Shown here piece by piece: positions 40,399 through 51,123 of a stretch of DNA of 64,000 bases. Every line of letters begins with the position of its first letter. Positions within the stretch are counted from its first letter, which is position 1. The notes beneath the pieces were generated by a model that worked only from the letters and a program-made list of their open reading frames with translations, was not told where the DNA came from and ran no database searches. Origin of the DNA: Cerrena zonata (Eukaryota > Basidiomycota > Agaricomycetes > Polyporales > Cerrenaceae); contig JASBNA010000024.1 in assembly GCA_038087015.1 (NCBI GenBank), positions 62,001-126,000 of the forward strand, given 5' to 3'. The position numbers and the translations under genes were made by a program.

Positions 40399-42375
40399 AT
40401 GTCAGCTGTTGAAGAATTTGGTTCCATTTTGAAAGAATTGGCTACTCTTAAAGCACCAGGGGTTTCAGGTTCTCGTATTAAAAAATTGACTGATCTTGCG
40501 GTAAAAAATGTTAGCGAAGAATCTCAGTTGATTACTATATTATACTCTAATTGTAAAGCAACACCATCTTCAAATAAATTAGGTACTTTGTATGTTGTGG
40601 ATTCCATTGTTAGAATTTATATGGATGAAGCTAGAAAACAAGGTCAAGAAATTAGTTCACAATCTCCTGATGGTACTTTTGCCGCTGGAGTTTATAAAAT
40701 TAGTGAATTGATTGAATCTTTAGTTGATGATGCTTTAGAATTACTGATTAGTAAATCTTCTAATATTAAAATTGGTAAATTAGTTGATATCTGGGAAAGA
40801 GCCGATACTTTTAAACCAGAAATTCTTAAATCAATTAGATCAAAACATTTTGTTTCAACTACTCCTCCTGGTACTCCTCCAAAATCCCTGGCTGAATTAA
40901 ATCAACCAGTATCTAGTAATGGTAATTCTAAACCTTTATCTCCACCATCTAATTCAAATGGTAGTAATAATGACTCTGGTAGTATTTTACTGGCTCTTGC
41001 TTCTTTGGCTAAACAATCAAACTCAAATAGTAATACTCCTCAACCAGCTCCTGCTAAACCTGTTGAACAAGATAATGCTGCTAATAATATCTTATCTCAA
41101 TTATCAGCCTTGGCTGGTAGTAATAATGTAGCTCAATCAAATCAACTGCCTCCAATTCAGCAACAACCTCCTTCTGCTTCTGCTCCTGCTCCAGCCCAAC
41201 AACCAAATGAACAATATATTTTTAACATGTTACAACAAATGCAAAATGGTGGTATGCCTCCTCAAAATCAACCAGGTTTTAATCAACAACAACAATTTCC
41301 TCCTCAAAGACAATTTGGTTCCAATGGTTTCCAAAATGATAAACGTGGACGTGATAATACTGGTGGTGCTTACTCAAGAAGAAACAGATCTAGATCGCCT
41401 CCTCGTTTTGGTCAAGCTAACAATCCTAATAATATGTCCCTTGGTGGTAATGCTAATGGTAGAAGACCTAGATCTCCTCCTAGACAACAACAACCACTTC
41501 AACAACAACAACCTCAAGGTTTTGTTCCTCCAACTGCTATGGGTGGTGAAATGAATATCCCTGGTACTCCTCATTATCGTCCACGTAATGTTGGTTTTGA
41601 TCAATCTTTACCTCAAGGTTCTTTTAAAGTTTTATCAAGAACCTTATTCATTGGTGGTGTTCCAAGAGGTATGGATGAAAAAGAATTGGCTTCGGTTTTA
41701 AGACCTTATGCTGAAGTTCAATCAGTTATCTTAAATAGTGAAAGAAAACATGCTTTTGTTAAAGTTTATTCAAGAAGAGAAGCCGAACAAGTGATCACTT
41801 CTTTTAACAAAGATAATTCTTTACCTTTAAGAACTCGTTGGGGGGTTGGTTTTGGTCCAAGAGATTGTTGTAATTATCAACATGGTATTTCTATCATTCC
41901 AATCTCTAGATTAACTGATGCTGATAGAACCTGGGTCGTTCAAGCTCAATGGGGTGGTACAGGTGGTCAACCATTATCAAGTGGTATGGTTATTGATGAA
42001 CCGGATATTGAAATTGGTGCTGGTATTTCTTCAAAAGCTATGTCTAAGAAAATGCCAACTAACTCTGCTAGAAATGGTCCAAAATCAAATAGACCTGGTG
42101 AACCTGATGAAGAATATGTTAAAACTACATTAATTCCTCAACAATCAACCATGTCTCATGGTGCTCAACCAGATTTTGCAGTTTTCAGTCAATCTTCAGT
42201 TAATCCATTAAGTGGATTATTCTCAAACTCGAATGACAGTCCTGCCGCTGCTTTCAATCAATTTCAACAAAGTGCACAATCTCCACCAGCTGGATTTCCT
42301 CCAAATGGTGCTCCAGGAAATCCAAACTTGAGTGCCCAATTGGCTAGCTTTTTCCAAAACGGTGGTCAACAATAA
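40399..42375 (+). CDS. NRD1: Nrd1, RNA-binding subunit of the early termination complex
   Basis: Nrd1 works with Nab3 and Sen1 in termination of non-coding and short transcripts. The 658 residues have an N-terminal CTD-interacting domain (about 1-155, with LYVVDSIVRIYMDEAR), a Gln/Asn/Pro-rich linker, an RS-like patch NRSRSPPRFG, and an RRM with RTLFIGGVPRGMDE (from 415) and KHAFVKVYS (from 450). The Nrd1-specific split domain follows with TRWGVGFGPRDCCNYQ, ISIIPISRLTDADR and VIDEPDIEIG. The C-terminus is low complexity. It converges on YME1. Confidence 0.95.
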   Translation: MSAVEEFGSILKELATLKAPGVSGSRIKKLTDLAVKNVSEESQLITILYSNCKATPSSNKLGTLYVVDSIVRIYMDEARKQGQEISSQSPDGTFAAGVYKISELIESLVDDALELLISKSSNIKIGKLVDIWERADTFKPEILKSIRSKHFVSTTPPGTPPKSLAELNQPVSSNGNSKPLSPPSNSNGSNNDSGSILLALASLAKQSNSNSNTPQPAPAKPVEQDNAANNILSQLSALAGSNNVAQSNQLPPIQQQPPSASAPAPAQQPNEQYIFNMLQQMQNGGMPPQNQPGFNQQQQFPPQRQFGSNGFQNDKRGRDNTGGAYSRRNRSRSPPRFGQANNPNNMSLGGNANGRRPRSPPRQQQPLQQQQPQGFVPPTAMGGEMNIPGTPHYRPRNVGFDQSLPQGSFKVLSRTLFIGGVPRGMDEKELASVLRPYAEVQSVILNSERKHAFVKVYSRREAEQVITSFNKDNSLPLRTRWGVGFGPRDCCNYQHGISIIPISRLTDADRTWVVQAQWGGTGGQPLSSGMVIDEPDIEIGAGISSKAMSKKMPTNSARNGPKSNRPGEPDEEYVKTTLIPQQSTMSHGAQPDFAVFSQSSVNPLSGLFSNSNDSPAAAFNQFQQSAQSPPAGFPPNGAPGNPNLSAQLASFFQNGGQQ

Positions 42376-42792
42376 TTAACATAAGTACCAAAATATTATT
42401 TTTCAATTTTCAATTTGTTTGTTTGTTTTTTCAATTGTACATTAGATAATCTCAAATACCAAGTTTCATTTTATAGCTCATTATAATAATTATATTAATC
42501 ATTTTTTGCAAATTCGAAATGTAATTTTAAGCTTTTCGCAGCTACTTCAATTGTCACCAATATTCAGCAATTTTTCAAGTAAATTGATCAAAATACACAA
42601 AATACAATTTAAAGCTCTGGAAAAATTATTATTCAAAGATACTAAATTTTATTATTTACGTAGATATATACAAATTATGCAAGATGAGAATACTAATTCT
42701 CATTGGTGTTTTATTTTGGTCAAAAACTTTTCTAACTCTTTTTTTTCTTTTTTAACTTTTTTTTTTTTTAAACTTTTAATGAAAATCATCTT
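42376..42792. terminator. Convergent 3' region of NRD1 and YME1
   Basis: 417 AT-rich bases between two convergent genes, with a TATATA element near 42665 and T runs near 42740 and 42760. A 96-codon plus-strand frame here is Lys/Phe/Ile-rich and looks spurious. Confidence 0.5.
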
Positions 42793-44826
42793 CTAGACTT
42801 CAGCAGGAACTGGAGGGGAGTCATTGATGACTTCCTTTCTATCGGTAGAAGCATTCTTTATAACAGTATTGGAGATGACTTTTTCTTTATTTATTGTTTC
42901 GCCTTTGACAATTTTTTCCATTTCATCTTTTGTCAAAGTTTCATATTCTAATAAACCTTCAGCCAATCTTTGTAATTCCAATTTCTTTTCAGTTAATATC
43001 TGCCTAGTTCTAGATTCTGATTCTATTAAATAATCTCTGACCTCATTATCAGCCATATCTCTAATTTTTGGAGACCAAGATTCCCAATTATCACTTAATT
43101 TAAGGGGTCCAATTTTATCACTCATACCGAAAGAAGTAACCATTGCTCTTGCAACACTAGTAGCATTAGCCAAATCAGAAGAACAACCACTAGTAACGTT
43201 TTCAGCACCATGAATCATTTCTTCAGCAATTTTACCACCCATTGAAACATCCAATCTTGCAAAACATTCCTTTTTGGTCATATCAACCTTGTCCATCTCT
43301 GGTAATTGGAAAGTAACCCCCAAGGCTCTTCCTCTTGGTAAAATGGTTGCTTTATATAATGGAGTGGCGGCAGGAGAGTACATTGCCATAATGGCATGTC
43401 CAGCTTCATGATAAGCAGTATTTTTTCTTGCTTCTTCGGTGATAACCATCTTCTTTTTAGCGGCACCCATTAAAATTTTATCTTTAGCCCATTCAAAATG
43501 AATCATATCAACAGCTGGTGCAGACATTTGAGAAGCATGAACAGCAGCTTGATTAACTAAATTCATTAATTCAGCCCCAGAAAGTCCTGGAGTACCTCTA
43601 GCAATGATGCTAGGATCAACGTCATCGGAAGTTTCCACGTTTAACATATGATGTTTCAAGATATCAATACGACCTCTAACATCAGGTAATTCAACATTAA
43701 CTTCTTTATCGAATCTTCCAGGTCTAGTTAAAGCTTTATCTAAAGATTCAGGGAAATTAGTAGCACCAATGATAATAATACCTTGAGTTTGAGAAAAACC
43801 ATCTAATTCAACTAATAATTGATTTAAAGTTTGTTTAGCATAAGCTTGATCTTTTGGATTACGTTTACCTCCAATAGCATCTAATTCATCAATGAAAATG
43901 ATTGCAGGAGATTTTTCACGAGCTTGACTAAATAATTCTCTAATTCTTTTAGCACCAACACCAACGTATAATTCATCGAATTCAGAACCAGACATGAAAA
44001 AGAATGGAACCCCAGCTTCACCAGCAGTGGCTCTTGCCAATAAAGTTTTACCAGTACCAGGAGGCCCAGTTAATAAAACACCTTTAGGTAATTTACCACC
44101 TAAACCAGTAAAACGAGAAGGGTTCTTCAAAAAATCAGCAATTTCTTCTAATTCAGCTCTAGCTTCATCACATCCACAAACATCTTTAAACTTAACGGTA
44201 GACTGTGAAACATCAACGGATTTATCAACAACTTCGGAATTTCTGAAAATGGTACCATTTTCAACCATATAATTAAAAGCATTAGTTGCTCCATAAGTAA
44301 GTAAGGCTACTGGAATTAACCATTTAAGCCATTTAGAAATAATCGTGAGAATAGATTCAGAAACAATAACATGAACTGGTTCATATCTAGAACCAAAACC
44401 TTGAGGCAATGGCGATCCTTGTTGAAATCCACTGGTGGCAGTAGTAGCCAAAGTTCTAGAAACTTGTTCAGCTTTACCCTTTTTCCCAACTTTATTCAAA
44501 GCATCGATATAAAGCTGAGTACATTCAGGAGAAGCAGCAATTCCAGGTGTTTCATAACGTTGAACAACAATATGAGGATAATTATTTGCCAATAAAGACT
44601 TGTAAAACTCACTTTGGGCATTGGCATTATTAACATCAAGATTGGCAAGTTGTTCTTGTGATTGTAATAAGTTGATGGTTGAATTAGAAACCGACCTAAT
44701 TCCAATCCTCTTATTCAATATAGGTCTTCTAAATCCAATATAAGCGGCTCTATTGGCCATAATCACCGACAGTGGTAATTGACTGGATGCAAGCGCCCTC
44801 GGTAATATTCTTGATAAGCTATTCAT
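42793..44826 (-). CDS. YME1: Mitochondrial i-AAA protease Yme1
   Basis: Yme1 is the inner-membrane AAA metalloprotease facing the intermembrane space. From the upstream Met at 44850, numbering gives: presequence, YPHIVVQRYETPGIAASPEC domain (90-110), a single span near 168-187, Walker A GPPGTGKT at 262-269, Walker B IIFIDELDAIGG, second-region-of-homology ending RPGRFDKEV, and the zinc motif HEAGH at 481-485. CGCDEARAELEE is diagnostic for Yme1. The start MNSLSRILPRAL at 44826 makes the more typical presequence; 44850 is also possible. Confidence 0.96.
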   Translation of the reverse strand: MNSLSRILPRALASSQLPLSVIMANRAAYIGFRRPILNKRIGIRSVSNSTINLLQSQEQLANLDVNNANAQSEFYKSLLANNYPHIVVQRYETPGIAASPECTQLYIDALNKVGKKGKAEQVSRTLATTATSGFQQGSPLPQGFGSRYEPVHVIVSESILTIISKWLKWLIPVALLTYGATNAFNYMVENGTIFRNSEVVDKSVDVSQSTVKFKDVCGCDEARAELEEIADFLKNPSRFTGLGGKLPKGVLLTGPPGTGKTLLARATAGEAGVPFFFMSGSEFDELYVGVGAKRIRELFSQAREKSPAIIFIDELDAIGGKRNPKDQAYAKQTLNQLLVELDGFSQTQGIIIIGATNFPESLDKALTRPGRFDKEVNVELPDVRGRIDILKHHMLNVETSDDVDPSIIARGTPGLSGAELMNLVNQAAVHASQMSAPAVDMIHFEWAKDKILMGAAKKKMVITEEARKNTAYHEAGHAIMAMYSPAATPLYKATILPRGRALGVTFQLPEMDKVDMTKKECFARLDVSMGGKIAEEMIHGAENVTSGCSSDLANATSVARAMVTSFGMSDKIGPLKLSDNWESWSPKIRDMADNEVRDYLIESESRTRQILTEKKLELQRLAEGLLEYETLTKDEMEKIVKGETINKEKVISNTVIKNASTDRKEVINDSPPVPAEV

Positions 44827-44850
44827 TGCAAAAAGAACTTTCGCTATCAA

Positions 44851-45193
44851 GCGCTAGATTCTAAATAGTCAGGTATAGTTAAAACACACACACACGCTTG
44901 TAAGTGGAAAGCGGAAAGCTGTGAAATTAAAGCAAATATCCAAGTTGATAACTTGTGATTATGACAAAGGGCAAAATTGTATATCACACCTTTTGAATGA
45001 GAATTTTTCCTGTCTATGTTTGCCTCTGTTTTTTTTTTTTTCGGTGTGCCACCCATTTTTTTTTTCGGTGTGCCACCCATTTTTTTTTTTGTTTTTGGTG
45101 AGTGGCTGGAAGGAACAGCACGACACCCATACACCAGGGAAGGTTATACTTACAAAAATTACTGCAAATCGAAGATTAATCTATGTAAAGAGA
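44851..45193. other. Promoter region of YME1 with a duplicated T-tract unit
   Basis: This 0.34 kb spacer between YME1 and BRN1 contains two tandem copies of CGGTGTGCCACCCAT, each flanked by T runs of about 10, at 45042-45080. Frames on both strands through this duplication are low complexity. No gene is supported. Confidence 0.6.
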
Positions 45194-47512
45194 TTAGAAG
45201 CCGGTGATTCTCAAGTCGTCATGGGCAGCGGTGCTGGTGATATCCAAGCTGTGTTCGTTGGCCAAGTGTAGCAAGCAGATGAAGCAGAAACTGGTGGAAA
45301 GGTCTTTTCTTTCTTCGGGTTTGTACATATTACCAATCGAGGTTATGACATCAGCAAACTTCTTTTCGGTCTTGACTGGTTGGTCTTCAATGGCCGCTTC
45401 TTCCTCTTTCTCCTCTTGGTCATGCTTCTTCCATTCGTCGTCTTCCACTTTGGAGATACTCTTCCATAGGTTATCTTTCAACAACCGGACATCAACTCTT
45501 TTCGCAACTCTGGAGAAGTTTACGTATTCGGGTCTTGCTTTACGGCCTCCGGTGAGAAGCTGGGTACCGGGCTCTTCTTCAGATTTGACCTCGCCATTGA
45601 CTTCGTTTGGGTTACTTTCAAGTGCGTCGTTGAAATTGATATCGCCGAAATCATCATTATCGTAATCTTCGTACTCTGCTTGTTGGAACGAAGCCGCAAG
45701 TTGTTCTTGCTGGCGTCTTTCTTCTTCTTCCTTTTGGTATTGTTTAGAGAAATAGTTTTCGTCAGTAAGCTGGGGTTCATTTTCGTTGTTTTCTGCTTTA
45801 TAATCGTCTTTGGTTTTTCTAGTGAAATGGGAAATTGATTTATGTTTCTTACCAAATAAGTTAGTTAATTTCTTAGAATTGAATTGAATATCCTCAGGTA
45901 ACATGTTTTTAGATTCGTTAGCACGGTCCAGGCTTTTGATAAGAAGCATCGACATATTTTTCGGTTTTTGGAAAATCTCGTCTTCATTATCGTCTTCAAT
46001 TTCAAAATCAATGAAATTAACAATAACATCTTCTTTCTTCTTCTTCTTAGTTGCAACGTTGGCCATTGGGTCAGCCATTTCGTCATTTTTAATCGGTTCA
46101 TCACTCGCTTTGGTTGTGTTATTCTCAATATGATTTTTTGTCTTTTTCAAATTAGTAACTTTCCAGTGTTCAGGGCCCCTCCAATTAGTCTTCATTCTTT
46201 CATCGAAATATGCCATAAGATCTTGATCCAATACCTTTGTTTGCATAACCTCTTCTCCATATTCATCAGCACCTTGAAATAAGCGTGCAATACCATCATA
46301 TATCGTGGAATTAAATGCAGAGCCTGCTTCAGCATTCTCATCCAATTCATTATCTTCACCAAAATTACCATCATCATAATTATCAAAACCAAATTGATCA
46401 TAATCCCCAAGGTTCGAAGGAGTGTCTGCTGCATTACTAAGTCTATCATCATCTTGTATAAACTTATTATTAACATCACTTAGTAAACTTTTGGCCTTAT
46501 TAACATCTTTTAAAACTACCTTCAATTCTTTCAAAGAAGGACAGATCGTAACCGAGTCGAGTTCCTCAGCAGAATCTTTATAAAGAAATGATTGAAGCCC
46601 ATCAAAGTCTATGTCTGCATCACCGTGTCCATTTGGCTGTGAGTTGACACCTTCGTCTTCATTGTCTTCGGCATTTTGCTCTTCTACTTCCTCATTATCA
46701 TCTGAAAGTTCGTCATCACCTTCTTTGGCCTTATTGGTGGTAGCATCAAAAACAACTCTACCAGAATTATCTATGTTTAAAGTATTTAGCAATAAACTCT
46801 TAGCACCCCCTTCATCAAATTCCGCCAACGCCTTCTTGAATAATGGATCAATGGCAAGCTCCTGGTCCAATTTCTTGATTCGTATAGTATCAAAATCAAC
46901 CAAAGTAGACTCTAGTATCCTGTTGATTTTTCTTTTCTTTCTGCCATCGTTTTCACCAGCAGTCGAATCATTGGCTTCATCATTGGCTTCGTTATTTTCA
47001 TCATCCTCCTCCTCATCATCCTCTCCATCGGCATTTTGATTTTTTTTGGTGGCTAGCCCACTAAGTAACTTCCCGGTCTCCGACGCAACTGACTCCACCC
47101 TACTGGAATAAATCTTAACGCAACCATCCAAAGTGGCAGACGCTCTTTGAAAATTGATATTCTCACCATCTTTAATCACATTCAAATCATGGAAATAGTC
47201 AATAAGAGCGAACTGCCACGAGTTCTTCGATGTGATCTTGTTATCGGTAGACAACTTAATCCATTCTTCAAAGTTCGATAGGATTGTATGTTTATTTTCA
47301 TCAAAGTGAATCGCATCTTCATCAGGTCTAGTGAAAAGATCACCCCTACTTACGTGACGATTGCCAGAAGCAACTCTTTTGGACTTGGAAAGCGACCTCC
47401 CCGATATAGCTCTTCCCTTATTGGACAAGTCGTGAAGCGAGCTTACCCTGCTGCTTCCACCATTGGGCGGATTCTGTCCTCTCTTCTTAGGCAATATCTG
47501 GGAATTCATCAC
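45194..47512 (-). CDS. BRN1: Condensin kleisin subunit Brn1
   Basis: Brn1 (Barren, CAP-H) is the kleisin that bridges Smc2 and Smc4 in condensin. The 772 residues include SNFEEWIKLSTDNKITSKNSW (Smc2-binding region), NFQRASATLDGCVKIYSSRV, long acidic linkers, the mid-region WRGPEHWKV, and YVNFSRVAKRVDVRLLKDNLW near the C-terminal winged helix, which ends with FCFICLLHLANEH and DLRITGF. The order and length match the family. MM at the start allows 47512 or 47509. Confidence 0.95.
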   Translation of the reverse strand: MMNSQILPKKRGQNPPNGGSSRVSSLHDLSNKGRAISGRSLSKSKRVASGNRHVSRGDLFTRPDEDAIHFDENKHTILSNFEEWIKLSTDNKITSKNSWQFALIDYFHDLNVIKDGENINFQRASATLDGCVKIYSSRVESVASETGKLLSGLATKKNQNADGEDDEEEDDENNEANDEANDSTAGENDGRKKRKINRILESTLVDFDTIRIKKLDQELAIDPLFKKALAEFDEGGAKSLLLNTLNIDNSGRVVFDATTNKAKEGDDELSDDNEEVEEQNAEDNEDEGVNSQPNGHGDADIDFDGLQSFLYKDSAEELDSVTICPSLKELKVVLKDVNKAKSLLSDVNNKFIQDDDRLSNAADTPSNLGDYDQFGFDNYDDGNFGEDNELDENAEAGSAFNSTIYDGIARLFQGADEYGEEVMQTKVLDQDLMAYFDERMKTNWRGPEHWKVTNLKKTKNHIENNTTKASDEPIKNDEMADPMANVATKKKKKEDVIVNFIDFEIEDDNEDEIFQKPKNMSMLLIKSLDRANESKNMLPEDIQFNSKKLTNLFGKKHKSISHFTRKTKDDYKAENNENEPQLTDENYFSKQYQKEEEERRQQEQLAASFQQAEYEDYDNDDFGDINFNDALESNPNEVNGEVKSEEEPGTQLLTGGRKARPEYVNFSRVAKRVDVRLLKDNLWKSISKVEDDEWKKHDQEEKEEEAAIEDQPVKTEKKFADVITSIGNMYKPEERKDLSTSFCFICLLHLANEHSLDITSTAAHDDLRITGF

Positions 47513-47871
47513 CGTGATTTATTTCGTAAGCGGTCGGCGTATTTATATGGTTCTTGCACTTTATCCGTATGCTTGTTTCGGGAAACGAGTTCGTTTCACT
47601 CACTCTATCAATTAAGTTAGTTTCCAACGATGTAAGCCCTCGCTGTTGCAATGAATCAAGCAGTCGATGGGATCAAAGTAAGACTTTATTTGTTTTTTTT
47701 TTTGTTTTTTTGATTTTCCTTGTTTACCTTTTGTTTTTTTTGCACTAAAAAATTGCAGCATGGACCAGGCACCGATAATACAAACGTATATATCTACATG
47801 TATTAGACTATTATATATACTTTTATTAATAGAGTATGGTGGGTTACTAATGTACAAAATGCTATATAAGA
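47513..47871. other. Promoter region of BRN1
   Basis: This 0.36 kb spacer has T runs near 47694 and an alternating AT stretch near 47812 that may be the FAF1 3' end. No gene is visible. Confidence 0.5.
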
Positions 47872-48846
47872 CTATCTTCTCTTTTTCTTACCAAAACTTT
47901 TCCCCTTATTATTGATACGCTCAATTTCATCTTTGGAGATGATCAAACCGTTTCTTGTAGACTTACCAACAGAGTTGATCTTCAATCCTCTTTGTCTATG
48001 TTTTTTGTTGATCTTGTCTCCTGTACCAATACGGTCACTGGCAAAAGTGGATCCACTCCCGCTGCTTAAGTCTCTAAATTGACCCTTTTTAGTCTTTGAT
48101 AAGACAATTCCTGCATTACGAGCTTCTTCTTCGTAGTGGGCAATCTTTTCCTTTTGGCTTCTGACCATCCCCTTTCTCATGGCCATGGGCATTTTCTCTA
48201 AAGTTTTAGGTAATCCACCGGTGGAAGAGTTGGTAGCAGCCAACTCTCTCATACGAGATGTTAGAATCTTTCTTCTGGCCTTACCGGTGGGATCTTCGTA
48301 GTCAATGGTCTGTAGGGTGAGATCAGCACCGGAGTGTTCCAATTGGTGGGAGAGAATGTGGGATTCTTTTAATAATCTTTGTAATTTGATATCATTTTCC
48401 AAGTTTTCATTATCTTCTTGGGCTGCTTTGGCCTGTTGTTTCTTCGTAAGTTTAGATAGTTCTCGTTCTTTCTTCTCAATCTCTGCCATTGTAGGTGCTC
48501 TTCCTGATCTTAATAATTTCCTATCTGATTTGGAAACGGTGGGTGGTGGGTTATTGGATGATGAGTTTAACTTGACTACTTTTGGTTTTTGAATTTCTTC
48601 TTCTTCTTCTTCTTCAGAAACATCCTCTTCAGAGTCCGACAGACTTTCCTCACTCGATTCAAACCCTTTGAACTGACTTGTTTCTTCGCTATCACTGCCC
48701 TCATCGCTTTCACTTTGATGCTCATCGCCAGATGTTTGTTCGGCCTTAGACTTATCCTTGTACCCCATGTCTTCTATAGACCCGAACTGAGCCTCGAAGT
48801 TTCTTCTCTGGATCTCTAATGTCTTTAGATAATCATCGTCACTCAT
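47872..48846 (-). CDS. FAF1: 40S ribosome assembly factor Faf1
   Basis: Faf1 is needed for 18S rRNA maturation in the 90S/SSU processome. The 324 residues start MSDDDYLKTLEIQRRNFEAQFGS, followed by a Ser/Glu acidic region (about 35-85). The C-terminal half is basic with GIVLSKTKKGQFRDL and RGLKINSVGKSTRNGLIIS, both hallmark blocks of Faf1. The C-terminus ends KKKRR, a probable nucleolar signal. It is divergent from HIS6 with 161 bp between starts. Confidence 0.92.
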   Translation of the reverse strand: MSDDDYLKTLEIQRRNFEAQFGSIEDMGYKDKSKAEQTSGDEHQSESDEGSDSEETSQFKGFESSEESLSDSEEDVSEEEEEEEIQKPKVVKLNSSSNNPPPTVSKSDRKLLRSGRAPTMAEIEKKERELSKLTKKQQAKAAQEDNENLENDIKLQRLLKESHILSHQLEHSGADLTLQTIDYEDPTGKARRKILTSRMRELAATNSSTGGLPKTLEKMPMAMRKGMVRSQKEKIAHYEEEARNAGIVLSKTKKGQFRDLSSGSGSTFASDRIGTGDKINKKHRQRGLKINSVGKSTRNGLIISKDEIERINNKGKSFGKKKRR

Positions 48847-48911
48847 GGTTAGATACTGTTCTAGGTAGGACTATAGATCTATTACACCAGTAGTTTTTTG
48901 CTTCTCTTCTG

Positions 48912-48933
48912 TTTTTTTTTTTTTTTTTTTTTT
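48912..48933 (+). promoter_or_regulatory. 22-base T tract in the FAF1/HIS6 bidirectional promoter
   Basis: An uninterrupted T run lies between two divergent starts 161 bp apart. Poly(dA:dT) tracts keep yeast promoters free of nucleosomes, and this one probably serves both genes. Its exact length may be affected by sequencing error. Confidence 0.6.
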
Positions 48934-49007
48934 CAAAATGCGATTACTTCAACTATAAATATTTATCAAAGACTCTGAATCATTGATCTTTCGGTATTAA
49001 CTCAGCA

Positions 49008-49841
49008 ATGACCAAATTCAGGGGTTGTATAGACATTCATTCAGGCCAAGTGAAACAAATTGTGGGGGGCACTTTGAAAGGAGACGACACCGACAAGTCC
49101 AATTCAACAACAACGGAGAATTTTGTTTCGACCAAACCCTCTTCATATTATGCCCAATTATATAAAGAAAATAAGTTGAGAGGGTGCCATGTGATAAAGT
49201 TGGGAACTAATCCAGAGAACGATGCAGCAGCTAAGCTTGCCTGTCAGTCGTGGCCCAATAGTTTACAAGTGGGAGGGGGAATCAATTACGATAATGCACC
49301 AGAATGGATTAACACTCATAAAGCATCTCACGTTATATTAACGAGTTGGTTATTTAGTGATTTGAAAGGTAAACTGAAGAAATGTTTTGACTGGGAGAAG
49401 TTGGCAAAAGTGAGTGAATTAATCGGGAAAGATAAATTAATAGTTGATTTGAGCTGCCGAGAAGTGCATAATGACAATGGTGATAGTGAATGGGTTGTTG
49501 CAATGAATAAATGGCAAACCTTAACAGATAATAGTTTAAGTTTTGAGTTTTTAGAGCAAGTGAGTAAATACTGTGATGAATTTTTAATTCATGCTGCTGA
49601 TGTTGAAGGATTATGTAATGGGATTGATGAAAAATTAGTTAAGAAATTAGGCGAATGGTGTCCTCCAGGGTTTGAAGGGAAAATCGTTTACGCTGGTGGA
49701 GCCAAACTGGTTAATGATTTAGAGACGGTTGCCAAGTTGAGTAATGGAAAAGTTGATTTAACTTATGGAAGTGCATTAGACATATTTGGAGGGAAATTAG
49801 TTAAATTCAACGATTTAATACAGTGGAATCAAAGTCATTAA
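49008..49841 (+). CDS. HIS6: ProFAR isomerase, histidine biosynthesis
   Basis: His6 catalyses the fourth step of histidine synthesis, the Amadori isomerisation of ProFAR to PRFAR. It is a single TIM barrel of 277 residues. [18 protein letters not shown] carries the catalytic Asp; [41 protein letters not shown] and [16 protein letters not shown] follow in order. Codon 234 (49707-49709) is CTG in GGAK[CTG]VND. The S. cerevisiae protein has Ser there, which suggests CUG is read as serine. Confidence 0.96.
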   Translation: MTKFRGCIDIHSGQVKQIVGGTLKGDDTDKSNSTTTENFVSTKPSSYYAQLYKENKLRGCHVIKLGTNPENDAAAKLACQSWPNSLQVGGGINYDNAPEWINTHKASHVILTSWLFSDLKGKLKKCFDWEKLAKVSELIGKDKLIVDLSCREVHNDNGDSEWVVAMNKWQTLTDNSLSFEFLEQVSKYCDEFLIHAADVEGLCNGIDEKLVKKLGEWCPPGFEGKIVYAGGAKLVNDLETVAKLSNGKVDLTYGSALDIFGGKLVKFNDLIQWNQSH

Positions 49842-49907
49842 AAAGAAAATTAATTATACAAGATATAAAGTATATATATATATATATATAGATTTATGGA
49901 AGACTGA
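49842..49907. terminator. 66-bp convergent 3' region of HIS6 and RPB3
   Basis: The stop codons of two convergent genes lie only 66 bp apart, with an alternating TA run at about 49870-49890 in the middle. The transcripts probably overlap at their 3' ends. Confidence 0.55.
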
Positions 49908-50822
49908 CTACCATCCAGCACCACCGTAAGAATAATCATTAACAGGAGAATCAACGCCACCAGGGGATCTACCATAACTGGTGAAAGCACCCGAGGCGGT
50001 ATTATTTGCTTCAACGGTATCCTTTTTCAATTCCATGGCAATACCAGCCAATTTAAATTGTAAAGTTTCGATACTTTTTAGCACCACTTCATTTGGAGGT
50101 AAATTACCAACGGTTTCAACGTCTATATAATAATTCGAAGGTTTTGCTTTATAATCAAAGGGAGCTTCAGGATCTGGAGCTTCTTCCCATTCACAATTAG
50201 CTGACTTGGGCCATTCTTTTTCGGCATCTTCTTCATGCCAGTAATCAGTATGTTTTAATTTATTCCAAGGATCGTATTCAAATCCAACTGCAGCACAAGG
50301 AGACCATTTTGCGTGTTCTTTGGCAATACCCTTTTTAGCAATACAAGTAATTCTTAATTCTTGATGTTTTCTTAATTTACAAATTAAGGGACCTTTACGT
50401 TCAAAATCTCTGATCACCGGATCTCCTAAATTAGAACCATTATGAAATTTTGCTAAATCTGATGCATAGACATTCATGGTTGAATCAGTATCACATTTGG
50501 CAGTTAACTCTAACTTAACAGAACAGTTTGGGCAGTATTGATCACAAGTGCAATCTCTTGAATAAGATAAATCATCAATCCCTTCACTATTCAATGGTAT
50601 CATACCTAACCGGTGAGAAATAAATTCATCTGCTAAAACTGAAGTATTTACTTCGATTTCAACCAAATCAATTGCCAAGGTTGGAACCTCGGCTAACATG
50701 GTCCTTCTTATAGAGTTTGCCATGGATAAATCCACATCCTTCAACATAAAATCAACATGGTCTCTTTCTGTTTGTCTGATGGTAACTCTGGGTTGACCGT
50801 CGTACGCCCTATCTATTTCCAT
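49908..50822 (-). CDS. RPB3: RNA polymerase II subunit Rpb3
   Basis: Rpb3 is the alpha-like subunit that pairs with Rpb11 in Pol II assembly. [20 protein letters not shown] (alpha motif, about 31-50) is followed by [12 protein letters not shown] and the zinc cluster [10 protein letters not shown] (Cys 91, 93, 97, 100). [26 protein letters not shown] and [21 protein letters not shown] lie downstream. The 304 residues fit the family. No frame breaks are seen. Confidence 0.97.
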   Translation of the reverse strand: MEIDRAYDGQPRVTIRQTERDHVDFMLKDVDLSMANSIRRTMLAEVPTLAIDLVEIEVNTSVLADEFISHRLGMIPLNSEGIDDLSYSRDCTCDQYCPNCSVKLELTAKCDTDSTMNVYASDLAKFHNGSNLGDPVIRDFERKGPLICKLRKHQELRITCIAKKGIAKEHAKWSPCAAVGFEYDPWNKLKHTDYWHEEDAEKEWPKSANCEWEEAPDPEAPFDYKAKPSNYYIDVETVGNLPPNEVVLKSIETLQFKLAGIAMELKKDTVEANNTASGAFTSYGRSPGGVDSPVNDYSYGGAGW

Positions 50823-51123
50823 TACTATTCGACTTTACTATCTCTTTAACCACAAAATAAACAAAAACAGAACGCCACGGAATGTGTTCCAATGATTCCT
50901 ATGATATTATATCTTTCTAATGACTTCTAACGAAGCAAACTTATTGAATAGTCTTCAGTTAATAATCAGTCTCTGTTATTTTTTTTTTTTTTGTCTGGTT
51001 TTTTTTTTTTTCAACACCCTCGACGCTTACAGGTTGACCGCCAGTATTTACAGCTTGGGATATCATAAATCAAAAGGATTGAAAGTACCCTGATTGCTGA
51101 TTACGACTACTGACCGAACCACA

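Noticed and set aside
46611..47039. 142-codon Ser-rich plus-strand frame
   Set aside because: It is the antisense of acidic regions of BRN1.
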